A stretch of 64,000 bases of DNA, from the NCBI GenBank assembly GCA_950295325.1, contig OX485805.1, positions 25,097,501-25,161,500 of the forward strand, read 5' to 3'. This document shows positions 12,396-25,197 of this stretch, in pieces. This DNA comes from Polytrichum commune. Taxonomy: Eukaryota; Streptophyta; Polytrichopsida; Polytrichales; Polytrichaceae. The notes beneath the pieces were generated by a model that saw nothing but the letters and a program-made list of their open reading frames with translations, had not been told where the DNA came from and ran no database searches. Every line of letters begins with the position of its first letter. Within the stretch, counting starts at the first letter, position 1. The position numbers were made by a program, and so were the translations under genes.

Positions 12396-15300
12396 ATTGG
12401 GAGGTCTCCCAATGCAAATGCATGCACACTAGCCATTTGTTTGGACTATAAACTTGACGATGCTCTTAGATTTGTTCAAAAATTCAAACTAGCGATGACA
12501 ACAACCTTCTATGACACATGCAACATCAAAGAGTGTCTACCTCTGGTTATTTGCATGTGACATGTCGTTAACAACTTGGGGGTTAGTGTTTCAACTATTG
12601 GTGGATGGACTGATTCTAGACGCCCATGGGGTTTCATATTTGGGAACATCCAAATGACCTCTTCTCATGAAGTTTGATGTGAGCCGAAATCAAGGTCTTC
12701 CACATGATAAGCTTCAAGAGATTGGTGCCTTATTTCTTGATAATAAAAAATGCGTTGCATAATTGTGTAGACATGTGCAGAATCTCTTGTGTCTATTGAT
12801 GGTATGTGCGACCCAAAAGAAAGAAAGAAAAATATAAAAATATAAAAATATTATGCAAGAGCTCGTGACATGGTATGATTGGGAACGTCCCCACAAGGGG
12901 AAAGGATACAAGGCATGGACTTACAAAGACTAGGTGGACGTGGTTAATAAACACAAATTCAACGGCCTCTTTCATGACCATGGTGCGTGCCCAAACTCGT
13001 GAGGGAATTGATGTAGGGAAGAGTAGGCCAAAAGAGAGGAAGGACTCAATGAAAATTTCTCAAGAATCAAATTTTCCAAATTTGTGGTGAGCAATTGAAT
13101 CATACATGCACGGGTTGCAGCCTAAGGAAGTCCCAAATAATAATTTGAGGAAAGAACACATTGTCACAAAGACAAAGGAGTTGAATGACATTATGGGGTC
13201 TATGAAAAATGAGTTTTTTTGTTCCTCCAAATATAGTATCCCCATTGAATTTACTCCCACATGTGTGGTTCTTACGATCCCAATCTAGCACGAATTCTTG
13301 CAGATTCTTGAAGACAAGGTTGTGCAAAATTCTACACTATTGGGGATACATTATTCCTTCTACTTTCTTGTAGGCTATAGTAGGATGTGTTGTATGGCTT
13401 CATGAACTTAGTGTTTGGAATTATCACAATGTTGTTGAATTGCCTAATATTGAGTTTGAGACATTTGTGTTACCTACTCAAGAGACCTAGGCCTTGGTGT
13501 ATGTTTTGATGATTTTCTCGTAAGCTCTCAGAGAGGGTGACAACGCAAAGCATTTGAAAAAAATGTTCAAAGTTAGAAAATTGGTGAATTTTGTTGAGTT
13601 GAAGATGATACATCAATTTGCTTTGGGGGAATTGGACAATCATGGGTGCTTATTTCAATGTTTCATCTCTTTGATGCCCTTATGGGGATAGCACTAAAAT
13701 GCAACATAATCCTTCTCAAAATTCAATGTGGAGCAAATTTGACATTATTAGGTTTTCACAAACAAACTCCTACTATTGAAATTGTCATAAACAAATCTCA
13801 GTACACTATTTTCTCATATTTAGCAAAATTAATCATTTGTTTTATGCATTGTTCAACGTTGGAGTGAATTGTTGATGCAACACAAAGGGCTCATGAGATA
13901 CATGAGAACGCTGCAATGTAGGTAGTTGAAGATGAGATGCCACATGCGTAAAAGAAACTAAATAATGTTGCTATAGAGGAGGTAAAAGATGCATGCCTAG
14001 AGTCACGATGAATCTAACCATGAGATAAAGATTTGCAATTTTGTTGATACAAAGATTGTGGGGAATTGGGGGGGGGGGCTCAAACTTTCATGAGGTTTCG
14101 GGAGAGCTCCTGATGCGGCAAGCTAGATCACATTGCCCTAGTCACTCTCCAACTCATCCGTATTTGTTCATGCCTATGAAGTTGCATCCACACCTGCTCC
14201 CAACCTTGCATTTTTTACGCCCCCACCTCCACCTCATGAATATGATGTGGTAGTAGATATTCACCGCCGCGACTACGAGGAAGCCAACTTTTTGGAGGTT
14301 ATTGCACCGACGCTGAAACCTCTCAACATGAGCATACCCCTCCCCCCCCCCCCCTTTGACCACATGCCCATTAGAAACTAATGTTTATGCCCATTAGTGG
14401 TTGGGGTCCCCTTCCCAGGGTTAGTTCATGGTCAAAAGGTACAAAAGCAAGATCAACACATGGCAACACCAAAGACAAGAAATAGACGATTGTTAAGTTT
14501 TTTGTTGCAAAGGCAATAATTCTACAAGAGATTCCTGCCACACAAATGTCTCTGACATGTATGTCTAATATTTCATTTTGTATTTGAATGCTTAGTTATA
14601 TTGGCATGTCTAAGGATTGGGAAGCCTCCCAATACTCAACACTTCATAATATTATATTAATTGGGAGAGGTCCGTATATCTATTGTCTTGCATAATCAAT
14701 TGACTTGCCTCCTTAGTCCATTAGCATGCCATCAATATCATATTTCATGTTGTTTGAATTGAATGGGTTTTTGTGCTCCAAACTGGTTAATAACAAATAC
14801 ATTGTTTTATTGCAACCATATGCATGCAAACCTCTAAACTAATGTTACACTATCATGGACGTCCTATTATGGACTTTTATCCAAAGCCAAAAGCCAAGCA
14901 GATGTTTAACTCCTTGATAAAAGAATACAAATACTTCAAGTTGAATGAAGAAGTTGGACATTTTATCATAATCACTTCATTATCTCCAAGCATTGTAATA
15001 GACCAAAACAACCAATTTTGATGAAAAATTTGCAACTTAGGGTTTTGAAGAAGTTGAACAATGTTGTGTTATATGATATCCTTATAGATGGTTCTCTAGA
15101 TTGAAACAATCATAATCTTTAGAGCTAGGTATTCCATTCTCCCATTAATAAACCTAAGTTCAATTTTGACGACAAGTACCTCCTTGATCCATTGCTTGCG
15201 AGGTTGAGATGTCTCGTGGACTCGATCATAGTTGTCAAGAACTTTGTTCAAAATGAATCCCTCTCATATGGGAAATCCCAACTTTGTAAGTTTGAAAATT

Positions 15301-17174
15301 GTTGGGTTTTATTAATGCACCACTACTTGAAGTAGGATTGCCATGAAGATGTGAATAGAACGAAGGAATCCCAACCAAAGTATCATCATCGGGAGATCTC
15401 CTGATGCATTCTCCAGTGTTTCACAGTGCTATGCTAATTTTTCAAGTGTCAAATGGAAGAAGTTTACAAAAAAGGAAAGAAGTGATTCTCCTCCCCCCAT
15501 ACGGTGATGTGGAGAACTTCCTAGATTATTGCTCAACTCCACATGACATTTTGAAATCAACTCAACAAGTCGATGGGTACTCTAGGTGCTTTGGGAGCAT
15601 CCACATGGGCCATTTACTATTGCAATGTGATTCAGCGCATCTTCATCAAATGTCCATGTCCTCATGTTCCTCTCATAATGTCACTGAGGTGAGCTTGGGT
15701 TTACACATTTTAGTTTTCTTTGGGCTTCCTTTAATTTCTTTGGAGCAAATTTGATCTATGACTTTGACATCTTATGCTTTTCCGATATTCATCCTAGAAC
15801 CATCGATTATCAATTGTATTTGTAAATATTTTCAAGTCCTTGTAAATGCTTGTTTGTATATTACCAACATTGTTTCAAACTTCCAAAATTGAATATGTAT
15901 GAATGTATTTGTTGTTTGTTGCACATTTTCCCAACACGTGTGTTTCTTGATACTAGGAATGGGAGCTCTCCCAATGCATCATCTTTTTGAGGTTTTTATC
16001 ACCCATGTGTGGCCAAAGTACCAACCCAACCCAAACCCTTTAAATTGATCATTAGTTATGTCAATGATCTACTTTGTGGTTGCTCTTTGCTGAGGGTGAG
16101 ACAAAAGGCCATTACACGTTTTAATGGACATGGTAATCTTGGAAGCAAAATTGTGGAATCTCAAAGTTCCTCCATGGTCACGGGAATTTACGTCACTACT
16201 CTTATAGAATTTCCATGTCATTGTGTGGTCATGCATGGAACATGTTGTCCTTCACAGTATTATTCGACGCCTATTTCCAAAGAATATTGTTCGTAGATTG
16301 ACGTTTGTGTGGGGTAGATCGAAGTGAATGATTACAAATGGGTTCATTAGTATAGATGCATCTTTCCTCTTTAAAGAGGTAAAGATCCTCTTTAGGTGCC
16401 ACAAACATTATTTAGTTGTAAGGAGGGCAATATCTTGTTTGTCGATGATCAACCTAACAAACACATTAGGAACAAGGCCTTGAAGTGATGCAACTTCCTT
16501 CACACTTGGCCTAGTCCTGGAGTACAGATAATATCACCATTGCTTGTTACCTCTACATTGAAAAACTTGTACATGAACCAAATGTTCCTTTGTATTTGGG
16601 GAATCATGTCACATATGGACAACCCCCAATTCCATGTTACTATAACTAGTTTGGGCCATTTGTGACTAGCAATTTCTTCCCAAACTCATCGGAATCTCAT
16701 AACACATTGTGTGAATATTTCCCACCCTTGTTATTCATGTTTATTCACCCTTGTTTTTCTCATTTTATTACTACAATGGACTAGGAAGTCTCCCAATGCA
16801 TCATTCCTACAACATTTTTTTTTTTAATCTATTTAATCGCATTGACACGCTCTAAACTTTATTTATTTCCCTATATCAAGTGTCTATGAGCGTGGCATTG
16901 TTAAACACCTGATTTTTGAAACCAAGAATTCTCCAAAGAAGCATGTGGACTCAAGACCCATGAAGCTATCGTATTGTAACTCCTATGTTGCTTATTGCCC
17001 TGGGCAAATCATTGCAACCAATTCCTCTTTGTCACAATGCAAGAGGTTGTGCATTTAGGGTTGCTAGTGTGCAAGCCTATGAGCGTGAGCTTGTAAGCTT
17101 GTGAGCCTATGAGTGGAGGGAAAAAAAACCGTGAAGGGCCTATGACCGTGGTTGAAGGTGTGTGTGTGTGTATA

Positions 17175-17220
<46 letters not shown>

Positions 17221-19093
17221 AAATGTTAGTCCATGTTAGTTCATTTTTTCAAAATTGAAGGTATTTACAAATCTTTTTTAAAATTTTGTAAGGCAACATC
17301 CAATTCAACTTCATGATGATTTGTATTTCAGAAAACAAAATGGTAAAAGGAAAGAAACATGCACAAATGGTAGCCATAAAACACAAAAATCCACTCATAT
17401 TGAAATTGAGCACACCATAGTTACATTGACTCACAAAATATGTCAATCTCGTGAGCCTAAGTTGCAGTCAACTTGGTTGCAAAATCCTCATTGGTGGATG
17501 AATCGGAAGGCTCTCTATCCTTTAATGCACTGGCATCTATATAATCTAGTACATTCAAAGCATAAGCATCACTACGCTTTCTTCATTTTAGAGCACACTT
17601 ATAATTTCAATTTTTTTTCTACATACAAAAGACACTGGAATTTTATTTTATTTTTTAATTTTATGTCTAATCTATTTAATTTTGTTTATTTTAAGAAAAT
17701 TTTTTGAAGGAGGGGGATTGAGAATACCAAAAGTGGGGGTACTGAGAGTTACCTCCAAAACAACCGTCAGGTCCGACGATAAATTTTGTATTGCTTTGTA
17801 GTACCCCCATTTTTGGTTTAGTGAATGTAAAAACAAAATTTGAAAAGGGGAAGTGTTCTCTGTGATTTGGTACGATTATAGTGATTTAAATTTTGTGAAT
17901 TGAAAAATATTTATGTCTTTAATAAATATGGGAGGACATCTTTAGTGTTGAATGCTTTAAAACATGAAGTTATAAATGGCTAAGCCCAAGAACACCAAAT
18001 GAAATTTAGAGAGTGGATATATGAATGTGAATGTACTTTCTTTAAGGTTAGATGACTATTTATTTATCTATAATTTTTTTCTAGTATAATCCAAATTTTA
18101 AAATTTTAAAATGTTTTCCACTTGCTCTGTTCTTTTTTTGGTTGTATTTAAAAAAAAATTATCTTCAGATTTCACATGAGAAACCTTTAATTGTTATCAC
18201 CATTTTTTATTTAAAAAAGTTTATTGGACCATTGATGTACTTTTTATTTGCCTTTGGAGGGACATATTTTTTTATTTTTTTATTTTTTTATTTATCATTG
18301 ACATATATTTCTCCGAAACAATGGTCACTCCTCTAAGTTACAACATATTAGCTAATGATGTTGCATTGTCCATACAACAAAAATTCTCTAAATCCACAGT
18401 AATAGGATTAGCGGTCATAGGTACTATTTTTTACTAAAATATCAATTAAAAATCACACTTATATGAAAATTTTCTTTTCCCTAAAAACTTGGAAAAAAAC
18501 ATTTTAAGGCTCCATGCTCACAAGCTTTACGCTTGCAACTCACAAGCTCGCACACTATCGTCATTGGTTTTTGCCCATACATATTTCATCCGGTCTCTAG
18601 AGAGGAGTCACTAAGGACTACCTAGACACTTGAAACTCTCCCAATCCTCTACTTATTCCACATGGAATGCAAGAAACGTTTTAAAAGGCTTTAGAGATGG
18701 TGGCAGATTCAAGAATATTGGGCCATTGGGAGCCCTCCCAATCTTATGCCGATATAGTAGAAGTATGTAGTCTAGGATTTTTTTACTATACTTTATTTAT
18801 GGTTTATTGAACATTGCATAATGCAATGCACAAATTGTGTTTGAGATTTTATGAATAAAGTTGTATTTTCCATCCCATTTTTATTCTCCACATATGCTTC
18901 AATTTATATATTTTGTTGAGTGTATTCTATTTCTAATGGTATAGATGGGGAGACCTCCCGATGTTCTTGGGAATAAACTTGTTGAATAATCTATTGTGAA
19001 ATTTGTAGTATATTTTACTACTTTTTGTTTTGTATATATATTGTTAATTTAAATGAAGCCAAGAGAATTTTAGGCATCGGGAGTGCCCCCAAT
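12396..19093. repeat. Region carrying about eleven copies of an 18-bp dyad, ATYGGGAG-NN-CTCCCRAT
   Basis: Copies: 12396-12413, 14097-14114, 14616-14633, 15388-15405, 15958-15975, 16780-16797, 18725-18742, 18945-18962 and 19076-19093. Half-degenerate ones are at 14660-14677 and 18628-18645. The two perfect palindromes (12396, 18725) have 8-bp arms. The central dinucleotide differs: GT, AG, GC, AT, CT, GT, CC, AC, TG. Several copies continue as GCAT or GCATCAT. Spacing is irregular, 44 to 1,848 bp. No gene is supported in the stretch. A stretch near 12590-12650 reads loosely like a hAT-type GGWTDSR segment, but it is broken by stops. Confidence 0.65.
17158..17220. repeat. Compound TG/TA/CA microsatellite
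   Basis: TG repeats pass into TA repeats and end in CA repeats, so the tract is largely self-complementary. Simple sequence only. Confidence 0.9.
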
Positions 19094-19829
19094 CCCATTC
19101 TTGTTTACTACAAAGTTTTAGTGTTTTTAATTTTAATTTCCTAATTAACTTAACATTATTCATCAATCATTAACTTAAATTTAAATTTAGACTCTTTAAT
19201 TGTCTGAATTTAGTTAAACACTTGTTCACAAATAATCACCATGGCCTGAGTAATGTGAGTACTCAATATGGCTATATAAACAATTCATAAGGACCTCACC
19301 ATGGTCTAAACCCCTAAACCCTAAACAAAATTCAACGTATGCATTTGCATCCATGGGCACCCATGCTGAGTATTTGAACTCAACATCAAGGTATACACAT
19401 GATTCAAAACGTGTACTTGAAGAATAAGTTAATGCTAAATAAAGTCAATTTGGGCATAATCAGCTTAAAAATGAACTATGTAGCTCAAATACATGTTTTT
19501 GTGTATGGAACGGCTTGGTTTTGACCTCTCCAATGCTCAAGTTTAAACCCCTAAAAATTACCAAAAAATTACCAATCATTATTTCAAAAGCCTCTTTTGA
19601 CTACTAAAGACCAAACCACATTACATGGAAACTTCCAAAAGCGAGAACATTAATGGGCTAAGAGGGGCACGTAGCTACCACGTGAGAGGAAAGGCAATGG
19701 TGTGACCTCAACAACTCAATAATGTTCTTTAGTTTGGTTATAGATTAGAAAGTCTCATGAGGCAAAAGGACAAAGGACAAGGCAAAGAAGAGGCACTATA
19801 AATTTGTGGAGCCCTAATACCCATACTTA
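19094..19829. other. Gene-free spacer with a short interstitial telomere-like motif
   Basis: Two CCCTAAA units lie at about 19308-19326 (AAACCCCTAAACCCTAAAC). No coding sequence is seen. Confidence 0.45.
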
Positions 19830-20360
19830 TGGGGCATTCCCACCTGACATTAGTTAGAAGTAGTTTTAGTCTAAAAGCGGTTTTAGTTATCTAGGGTTCA
19901 CACATACGGCTCTTTTTAGTGCCGAGCCTAGGTGGCAAATGATGTGGCATGGCTTAAAAGTGGAGGGTTTAAGCCTCAACCACCGACCCTCCCATCGGTA
20001 CCTAAACATGAGGCAAGAATATAGGAACTTTAAAAGTGTCGCCTCCCACCCTTGTGATTGGTTGCTTTTTAGTCTTAGCTATGAGGGCACGAGGAGCTTC
20101 ATTAACAAATACCGATGGTAAGATAGGTGAGTAGTAAGGCATTTGGGGATGGGACAAAAACTACCCAACATTTATTGCTTGGTAGATAAAACCATGAACA
20201 TGTGTGAAAGCTACTTAACTAAAACCTACTTGAAAATCTCCGGAGCAAGTTCTTGTAGGTGCATTGGGATAGTCGGATGCCTCCGCTATAACCGAGGGAG
20301 CTTTACCCGGTTTTTAGGAAATACTTTGGGTCTTAACTAAAGTCAGGTGGGAATGCCCCA
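19830..20360. mobile_element. MITE family B copy 2 (531 bp)
   Basis: Inverted ends TGGGGCATTCCCACCTGAC at the left are mirrored exactly at 20342-20360. Flanks are TTA at the left and TTT at the right, so the target duplication is imperfect or mutated. The interior matches the element at 9023-9547 closely, including the block GGCAAATGATGTGGCATGG. The outermost bases differ between copies while the CCCACCTGAC block is kept. Non-autonomous; no transposase. Confidence 0.8.
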
Positions 20361-20364
20361 TTTA

Positions 20365-22517
20365 CCAACATTGAAATCCAAAATTTCACCCAAAGTTGGG
20401 TGCTTTGGGCTTCGAATGCTTGCCGGGTCTTTTGACAATGGTGTATGTGGACCAAGGGAAAAGTTAAGTTCCACCTGCAAATTTCCATTTTTCCTTTGTG
20501 TATAATAGGCACATGAGTTAGATTTGTAAGCATAATTGCAAATAGCTGGAGGCACCAAGGGATTTGTAGTATCTACATAAACTCATCCATTGCAAAGGTG
20601 AAAACACTACTAGTGATTTGTATTATAGCTTGTAAATGAATGTTATTTGACAATTTGATCTCAAAAATAGATCAAAGTCCCCAAATTAGTGTAATAGAGT
20701 CCAATTGCAAAGAATCAGCTTGTTTTTACTAAATCCCCTTTATCTAGGATGTGTGAGTTTTCATAGACTCCTTGAATTCCAAGTCTTGGATCCTCACCTA
20801 ATTACACAACACTCAATTACGTGTGTTTAAATGACACAAGGAACTACATGAGGCATGTTTGACCCACCTCACCCAAATGTTAGGTTGGATAAGCTAACCT
20901 AGTGCATGTTTCATATGTAGAAGTACCTAATATTACTCAACATTCAGGTGTTGAATTTGGGCATTTAGGAGAATCATACCCCTCTTATTTTGCATGGCTA
21001 CCATTGCAAAGCGAATAATGTTCAAGTTGAGTATTGTTCATTTCACAAAGGCAAACTAATAATTGAGCTGCTCCCCTTCTTTTGGTTATCGAATAACATA
21101 TTATTTGTAATTTTATTTGAAGCAAGCTAGCCAACCTGCATGTTGTGTCATTCGCAATTGGCACATGGCAAATAATGTTGGGAATTATCCACAACTAACA
21201 TAAGTTTTGCTACCAGGAATCATTCACAACTAGTAGCCTTTCCCCATATAGAAAAGGGACCAACTCATGTAAGTTTAGTAATCTTATGATTTGTAGGCTG
21301 GTACCTAATATTGCAAGCTAGTGGAGACCTCCAACCGTGCATGAACTATATCTATAAGGTAAGTAACTTGCCATTGGTAGGTCGGATGGGAAATAACTAC
21401 ACTAAATATCTCGTTTAGTGTGGTCCACACTATTTATCATCAACCCGTGCAATATACATGACCTAAGTAGTTTTCATGGGCCATGACACTATTTTCTTAG
21501 TGACACCTTTTCTTGCTAATCTTTATTACCAAAATGGGCCACTTTATTTATTATGAACATAAAATGCCATGTAAGAACATAAAACTAATTGACATATTAT
21601 TCTAAAATATGGGTTGATCATTCACTTAGGTTGACATTTTACAATGTGAAGATGGGGTCAACACAATCAAATGGAACTATATTGCATTAATAGATCATAA
21701 AAGTAAGTGTACTTCCGCCCATCCTAGCGTTGCTACGTACTTAAGGCATCTTCATTGGCATTAGGTATGCTAGAAGTCCTTCCTAGATAAGCTAGACTTG
21801 TCACATTCTTTTGTGGATCAAGTTCCAATATTGACATATCCACTATGACATGAGCCTAATGCACAGATTACTCCCATGATTTTGGGCAAAAACCCATGAT
21901 TGGGGGTTGGCCTAGCAAATCAACTACACCAAATAGTGATATTAGCCACAACCACAATAATTAATCCTCTTGAGCACACATTAATTTTCAACCCATGGCA
22001 AATCTATACTTAAAATATGTGAGAGCCACATTATTTATTTCTCTAGGAGATTGATGTAGATAGAATACTCTAACTTAATGTTGCTTTGGATATGAGGTGA
22101 CTATTTTATATTATATAAGGCATTGGTCAAGATTCTTGAGGAAGACTTTTGGGGAAGCCTACCTGGGGTCTTGGACCCACGCTCTGGATTTCCACCTCGA
22201 CTAAACAATTAGAGTGGCCCAACGTCCAATAAGCCAAGACTGGGCCCTACCCATGCACAAAAACACAACATATTTGAATTACATGCTTCCACTATTAGAT
22301 GATTATGTTAGAAGTGACCCTATCTAGAATCTCCAAGTTGATGTTGTAATTGAGGGTCTAAATTCCAAATACGCAACATGGGTGCCTTTGGATATAGATA
22401 CATATGTCATATTTTGATCATTAATGTCATGTATGAGTATAAATTTAATTTTCTCCTTGACATAAGATAATGTGTATGAGGAGGTTTGAAACCCATCAAC
22501 ATATAAAACATGACTAG
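20365..22517. other. Gene-free spacer, nothing recognised
   Basis: Open frames here are short and of biased composition. I see no splice-consistent exons, tRNA genes or clear repeats. Confidence 0.4.
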
Positions 22518-23065
22518 GGGCCAAGTTCCATGTGCCGGTCCCGGTCCGTTTTTTTCAAAATAAATGGGTGGGCCGGTGAAAAGAGGGTGGTGCCATGTGC
22601 CCATCCTTCTCACCCAAGGACCGGTACCCCCCATGGATGGGTGTCCCACATTTTGTGTTGTGCAAGAATGGGTGCCAAAGGACTGGCGGTCCTAACCGTC
22701 ACAAGAAGGACACGTGCCGGTTAGAAAGCTCCGGTGACCGGATCGTCCGGTCACCTAGGGTACACCCTTGGATACTAAAGGCCACTTTGTTCTTCTAGTC
22801 TCTTCTTTTGGGGAGTACTCCTAGGGAACGTGTATTTTATGATGTTTTTAGAATCTAGGTGACCTTCATTGCCGGTGACCTTCATAAAGTGTCATGTCTT
22901 ATCACTCACCAAATTTAGTTAGAAAGTAAGAAATTGAAAAAAACCAGCACCCCACATAGAAGTACCCCTCCATAAAATGGGTGACATCACCCATTTTTTG
23001 GATGATGTCACCCGTTTCTCACCCATTTAAAAAACGGACCGGGACCGGCACATGGAACTTGGCCC
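22518..23065. mobile_element. 548-bp inverted-repeat element, class unknown
   Basis: Ends are inverted copies of about 37 bp starting GGGCCAAGTTCCATGTGCC, followed by a GGTCCGGT-like block and a T run. No convincing target duplication is visible (GACTAG versus GAGTGG at best). It sits immediately upstream of the GC-rich leader of the 23828 ORF. Confidence 0.65.
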
Positions 23066-23210
23066 GAGTGGGGACCAGTCACCAGTGGCAAAGTTTGTCA
23101 AAGGAGCGTGCAGCGGCGCCGGTCATGATCTCGTCACACTTGACGCAGCAAGGGAACTTGGAGAATGGTATAAGTTCAAGCACTCCTCGATGGCACCCCG
23201 GCACCCGAGC

Positions 23211-23812
23211 TCCACGGCAACATCGTCGGATTTGCTTGCTTGCTTGCTTACTTACATACATTCAGCTGCGCAGCTCCCTCAGCTTGCTTCTTGAGTCCCA
23301 CCTCGATCGTTGAGTAAGTTGTTGCTCCTTAGAGCTGCATTCGTTCAAGCCTTGTCGAATTTGTCCGTTCCGGTTCCACGGCGACATCATAGAATTTGGT
23401 TGATTACGTACTTACATTCAAGCTGCAAATCCGTTAGCTTCTTGAGTTTCACCGTTGAGTAAGTTGTTATATTACTTCTTAGAGCCTTGTTGAATTTTGT
23501 CCATTCCGGATCCACGGCAACGTCATAGGATTTGTTTAATTACGTACTTACATTCTAGCTGCAAATCCGTTAGCTTCTTGAGTCCCACCTCGATGGTTGA
23601 GTAAGTTGTTACTTCTTAGAGCTACATTCATTCGAGCCTTGTCGAATTTTGTCCATTCCGGATCCACGGCAAGGTCATAGGATTTGTTTAATTACGTACT
23701 TACATTTTAGCGACAATTCCTTAGCTTCTTGAGTCCCACCTCGATTGTTTAGTAAGTTGTAACTCCGTAGAGCTACATTGATTCAAGGCTTGTCTAATTT
23801 GTCCATTTCTCA
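23211..23812. repeat. Four tandem leader repeats (about 136-164 bp each) before the 23828 ORF
   Basis: Units begin at TCCACGGCAA-like blocks near 23211, 23375, 23511 and 23663. Each contains TACGTACTTACAT, TTAGCTTCTTGAG and GAGTAAGTTG. GTAAGT is a strong splice-donor match, repeated once per unit. The array ends in TTTCTCAG, a plausible acceptor, 15 nt before the ATG. I infer a duplicated non-coding first exon or leader intron. Confidence 0.7.
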
Positions 23813-23827
23813 GGTACAGTAGCGGCC

Positions 23828-24385
23828 ATGGCAGTCTCCCTCAACGAGGACAATCTGGGGTTCAGTGCGACCGAAGTTTTTATCCCCAATATTGTGGTGT
23901 GCGGCGCGGTGGCCATCAGGCTCACCAATGGATTCGCGGGGATTCATTTCACGCCGGCGACACAGGCAGCCGAGATCACCGTGGCTGTCGAATACACTGC
24001 CAAAAATCTGGCTCCTCTCGGCGGCCCAGTGCTGGAGCTCGTCTTCTTTGTCAACAAAAAGGACTTTGGAGCAGCGAACGTGAAACTCGTAACTGATGCT
24101 TTGTCCAAAGCTTTTAAGAAAACGCCCAAGATTATTGAGAAACCTACATCCGTGCAAGGCACGGTGGTGGATTTGTGGCTGCACGCTCCCGCCGACACCA
24201 GGAGCACTTCGTGGATCGGAGTGAGGCCGCATCCAACGCAGACACCGCGACAAGTTACCCCGAGCCCAAACGTCTTCCAGATCAACACTGTCACTAAGCC
24301 TCCTACAATTGTTCATGCACGTTTTCAGAACCTGCCGAGCGACGCAGGAACGGCGGAATACAAGGGTACGTATGTAAGTATTTAG
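23828..24385 (+). CDS. Unrecognised 185-codon protein, GC-rich
   Basis: I do not recognise the family. The ORF begins MAVSLNEDNLGF in a good ATG context (GCGGCCATGG). It has alternating hydrophobic strands in its first half (FIPNIVVCGAVAIRL, LELVFFVNKKDF), a short helix-like stretch (VTDALSKAFKKTPKII), and a Pro/Thr-rich second half. There is no signal peptide, membrane segment or Cys pattern. GC and third-position GC are clearly higher than in neighbouring genes. The end GGT-ACG-TAT may instead be a splice donor (AAG then GTACGT), so the real protein could continue. The opposite-strand open frame is Cys/Arg/His-rich and looks like a shadow. Expression is not shown; a transferred or young gene are both possible. 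Confidence 0.5.
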   Translation: MAVSLNEDNLGFSATEVFIPNIVVCGAVAIRLTNGFAGIHFTPATQAAEITVAVEYTAKNLAPLGGPVLELVFFVNKKDFGAANVKLVTDALSKAFKKTPKIIEKPTSVQGTVVDLWLHAPADTRSTSWIGVRPHPTQTPRQVTPSPNVFQINTVTKPPTIVHARFQNLPSDAGTAEYKGTYVSI

Positions 24386-24424
24386 GAGGCCGACACTTAT
24401 ACATGCCTGTTTCCACACGTACCC

Positions 24425-24705
24425 GTCCCCAAAAGCGTTTCATGGATGGGAGTGAGGCTGCAGTCACTGCAACCACCACGACAAGTTATCCCCAGATAAA
24501 TAATCATGTCTTCATGACCAACCCTCTTGCAAAAGCCTCAAGGTTGTCACCATCCTTTCCGTGATGTCCATCACCATCATGTCTGAGGACGCGCGGGACG
24601 GGGACCCTGCCGTCCGTCAAATCAGACCCGTGCAGGTTCGACAATTGTTCCTGCACCTTTTCAAAACCTGCCGAGTGACGCAAGAACTTAAAATTATATT
24701 TCGTA
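24425..24705 (+). pseudogene. Decayed partial duplicate of the 23828 ORF
   Basis: Two blocks match the 3' third of the upstream ORF. 24437-24497 resembles 24200-24262 (shared GGAGTGAGGC and CGACAAGTTA). 24640-24690 resembles 24305-24355 (shared CAATTGTTC and AACCTGCCGAG). The intervening part is poorly conserved and the frame is not kept. This is a tandem, degenerate fragment with no start. Confidence 0.65.
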
Positions 24706-25197
24706 TGTTTACCTCAATCTATACCTCACTCATTCCTCAGCAAATTGGTCGACCTCTTTGTTGTCTTTGGCTTGTTTTGAGGTATCTCTGAACGTGCAGC
24801 CTATACTTGCCAGCACAATCTCGTTTCTTTGCTCCTGAGAGGCAAATTGTTGTTGGTGAAGGGATTTTTGTTGTGCGGAGGGATTTTTATCTCGTCTGAA
24901 TGACTCTTCAGCAAGTAGGTCAAAGATGGACGAGCTTCTCTTTTTTGAACTATCTTGAATCTGAACAGGCAGTTTGTTCAATTTTGCGAGACGATGAAGT
25001 AGGAGTATGTCATACTTATTAACTCAAAATGTAAACTCATCATAAGTTTCTTATGGTCTGGACGAAGTCTGTCATCAAACCACGCACCTGTGTAACGACC
25101 AAGGGAAGTTGCTTCAGCTTCATGTATCTTCGTTAGAAAGCTTAAGCTCTAAACCCTAAACCAGCTTGTAAATTTTTGTTGGAGGCTTCATTTGGAT
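24706..25197. other. Spacer between ORF duplicate and SINE
   Basis: A minus-strand frame at 24730-24981 is rich in Gln, Ser and Lys but is unsupported. One SINE target-duplication copy (CTTCATTTGGAT) is at 25186-25197. Confidence 0.4.

Noticed and set aside
12580-12660. hAT-transposase-like GGWTDSR stretch
   Set aside because: Only a few residues match and stops break the surrounding frame, so I could not support a transposon gene call.
17158-17220. Possible CRISPR-like or functional palindrome
   Set aside because: Just a compound dinucleotide microsatellite; no spacer-repeat structure anywhere in the window.
23810-24418. 202-codon minus-strand frame opposite the orphan ORF
   Set aside because: Rich in Cys, Arg, His and Trp with no domain; best explained as a shadow of the GC-rich plus-strand frame.
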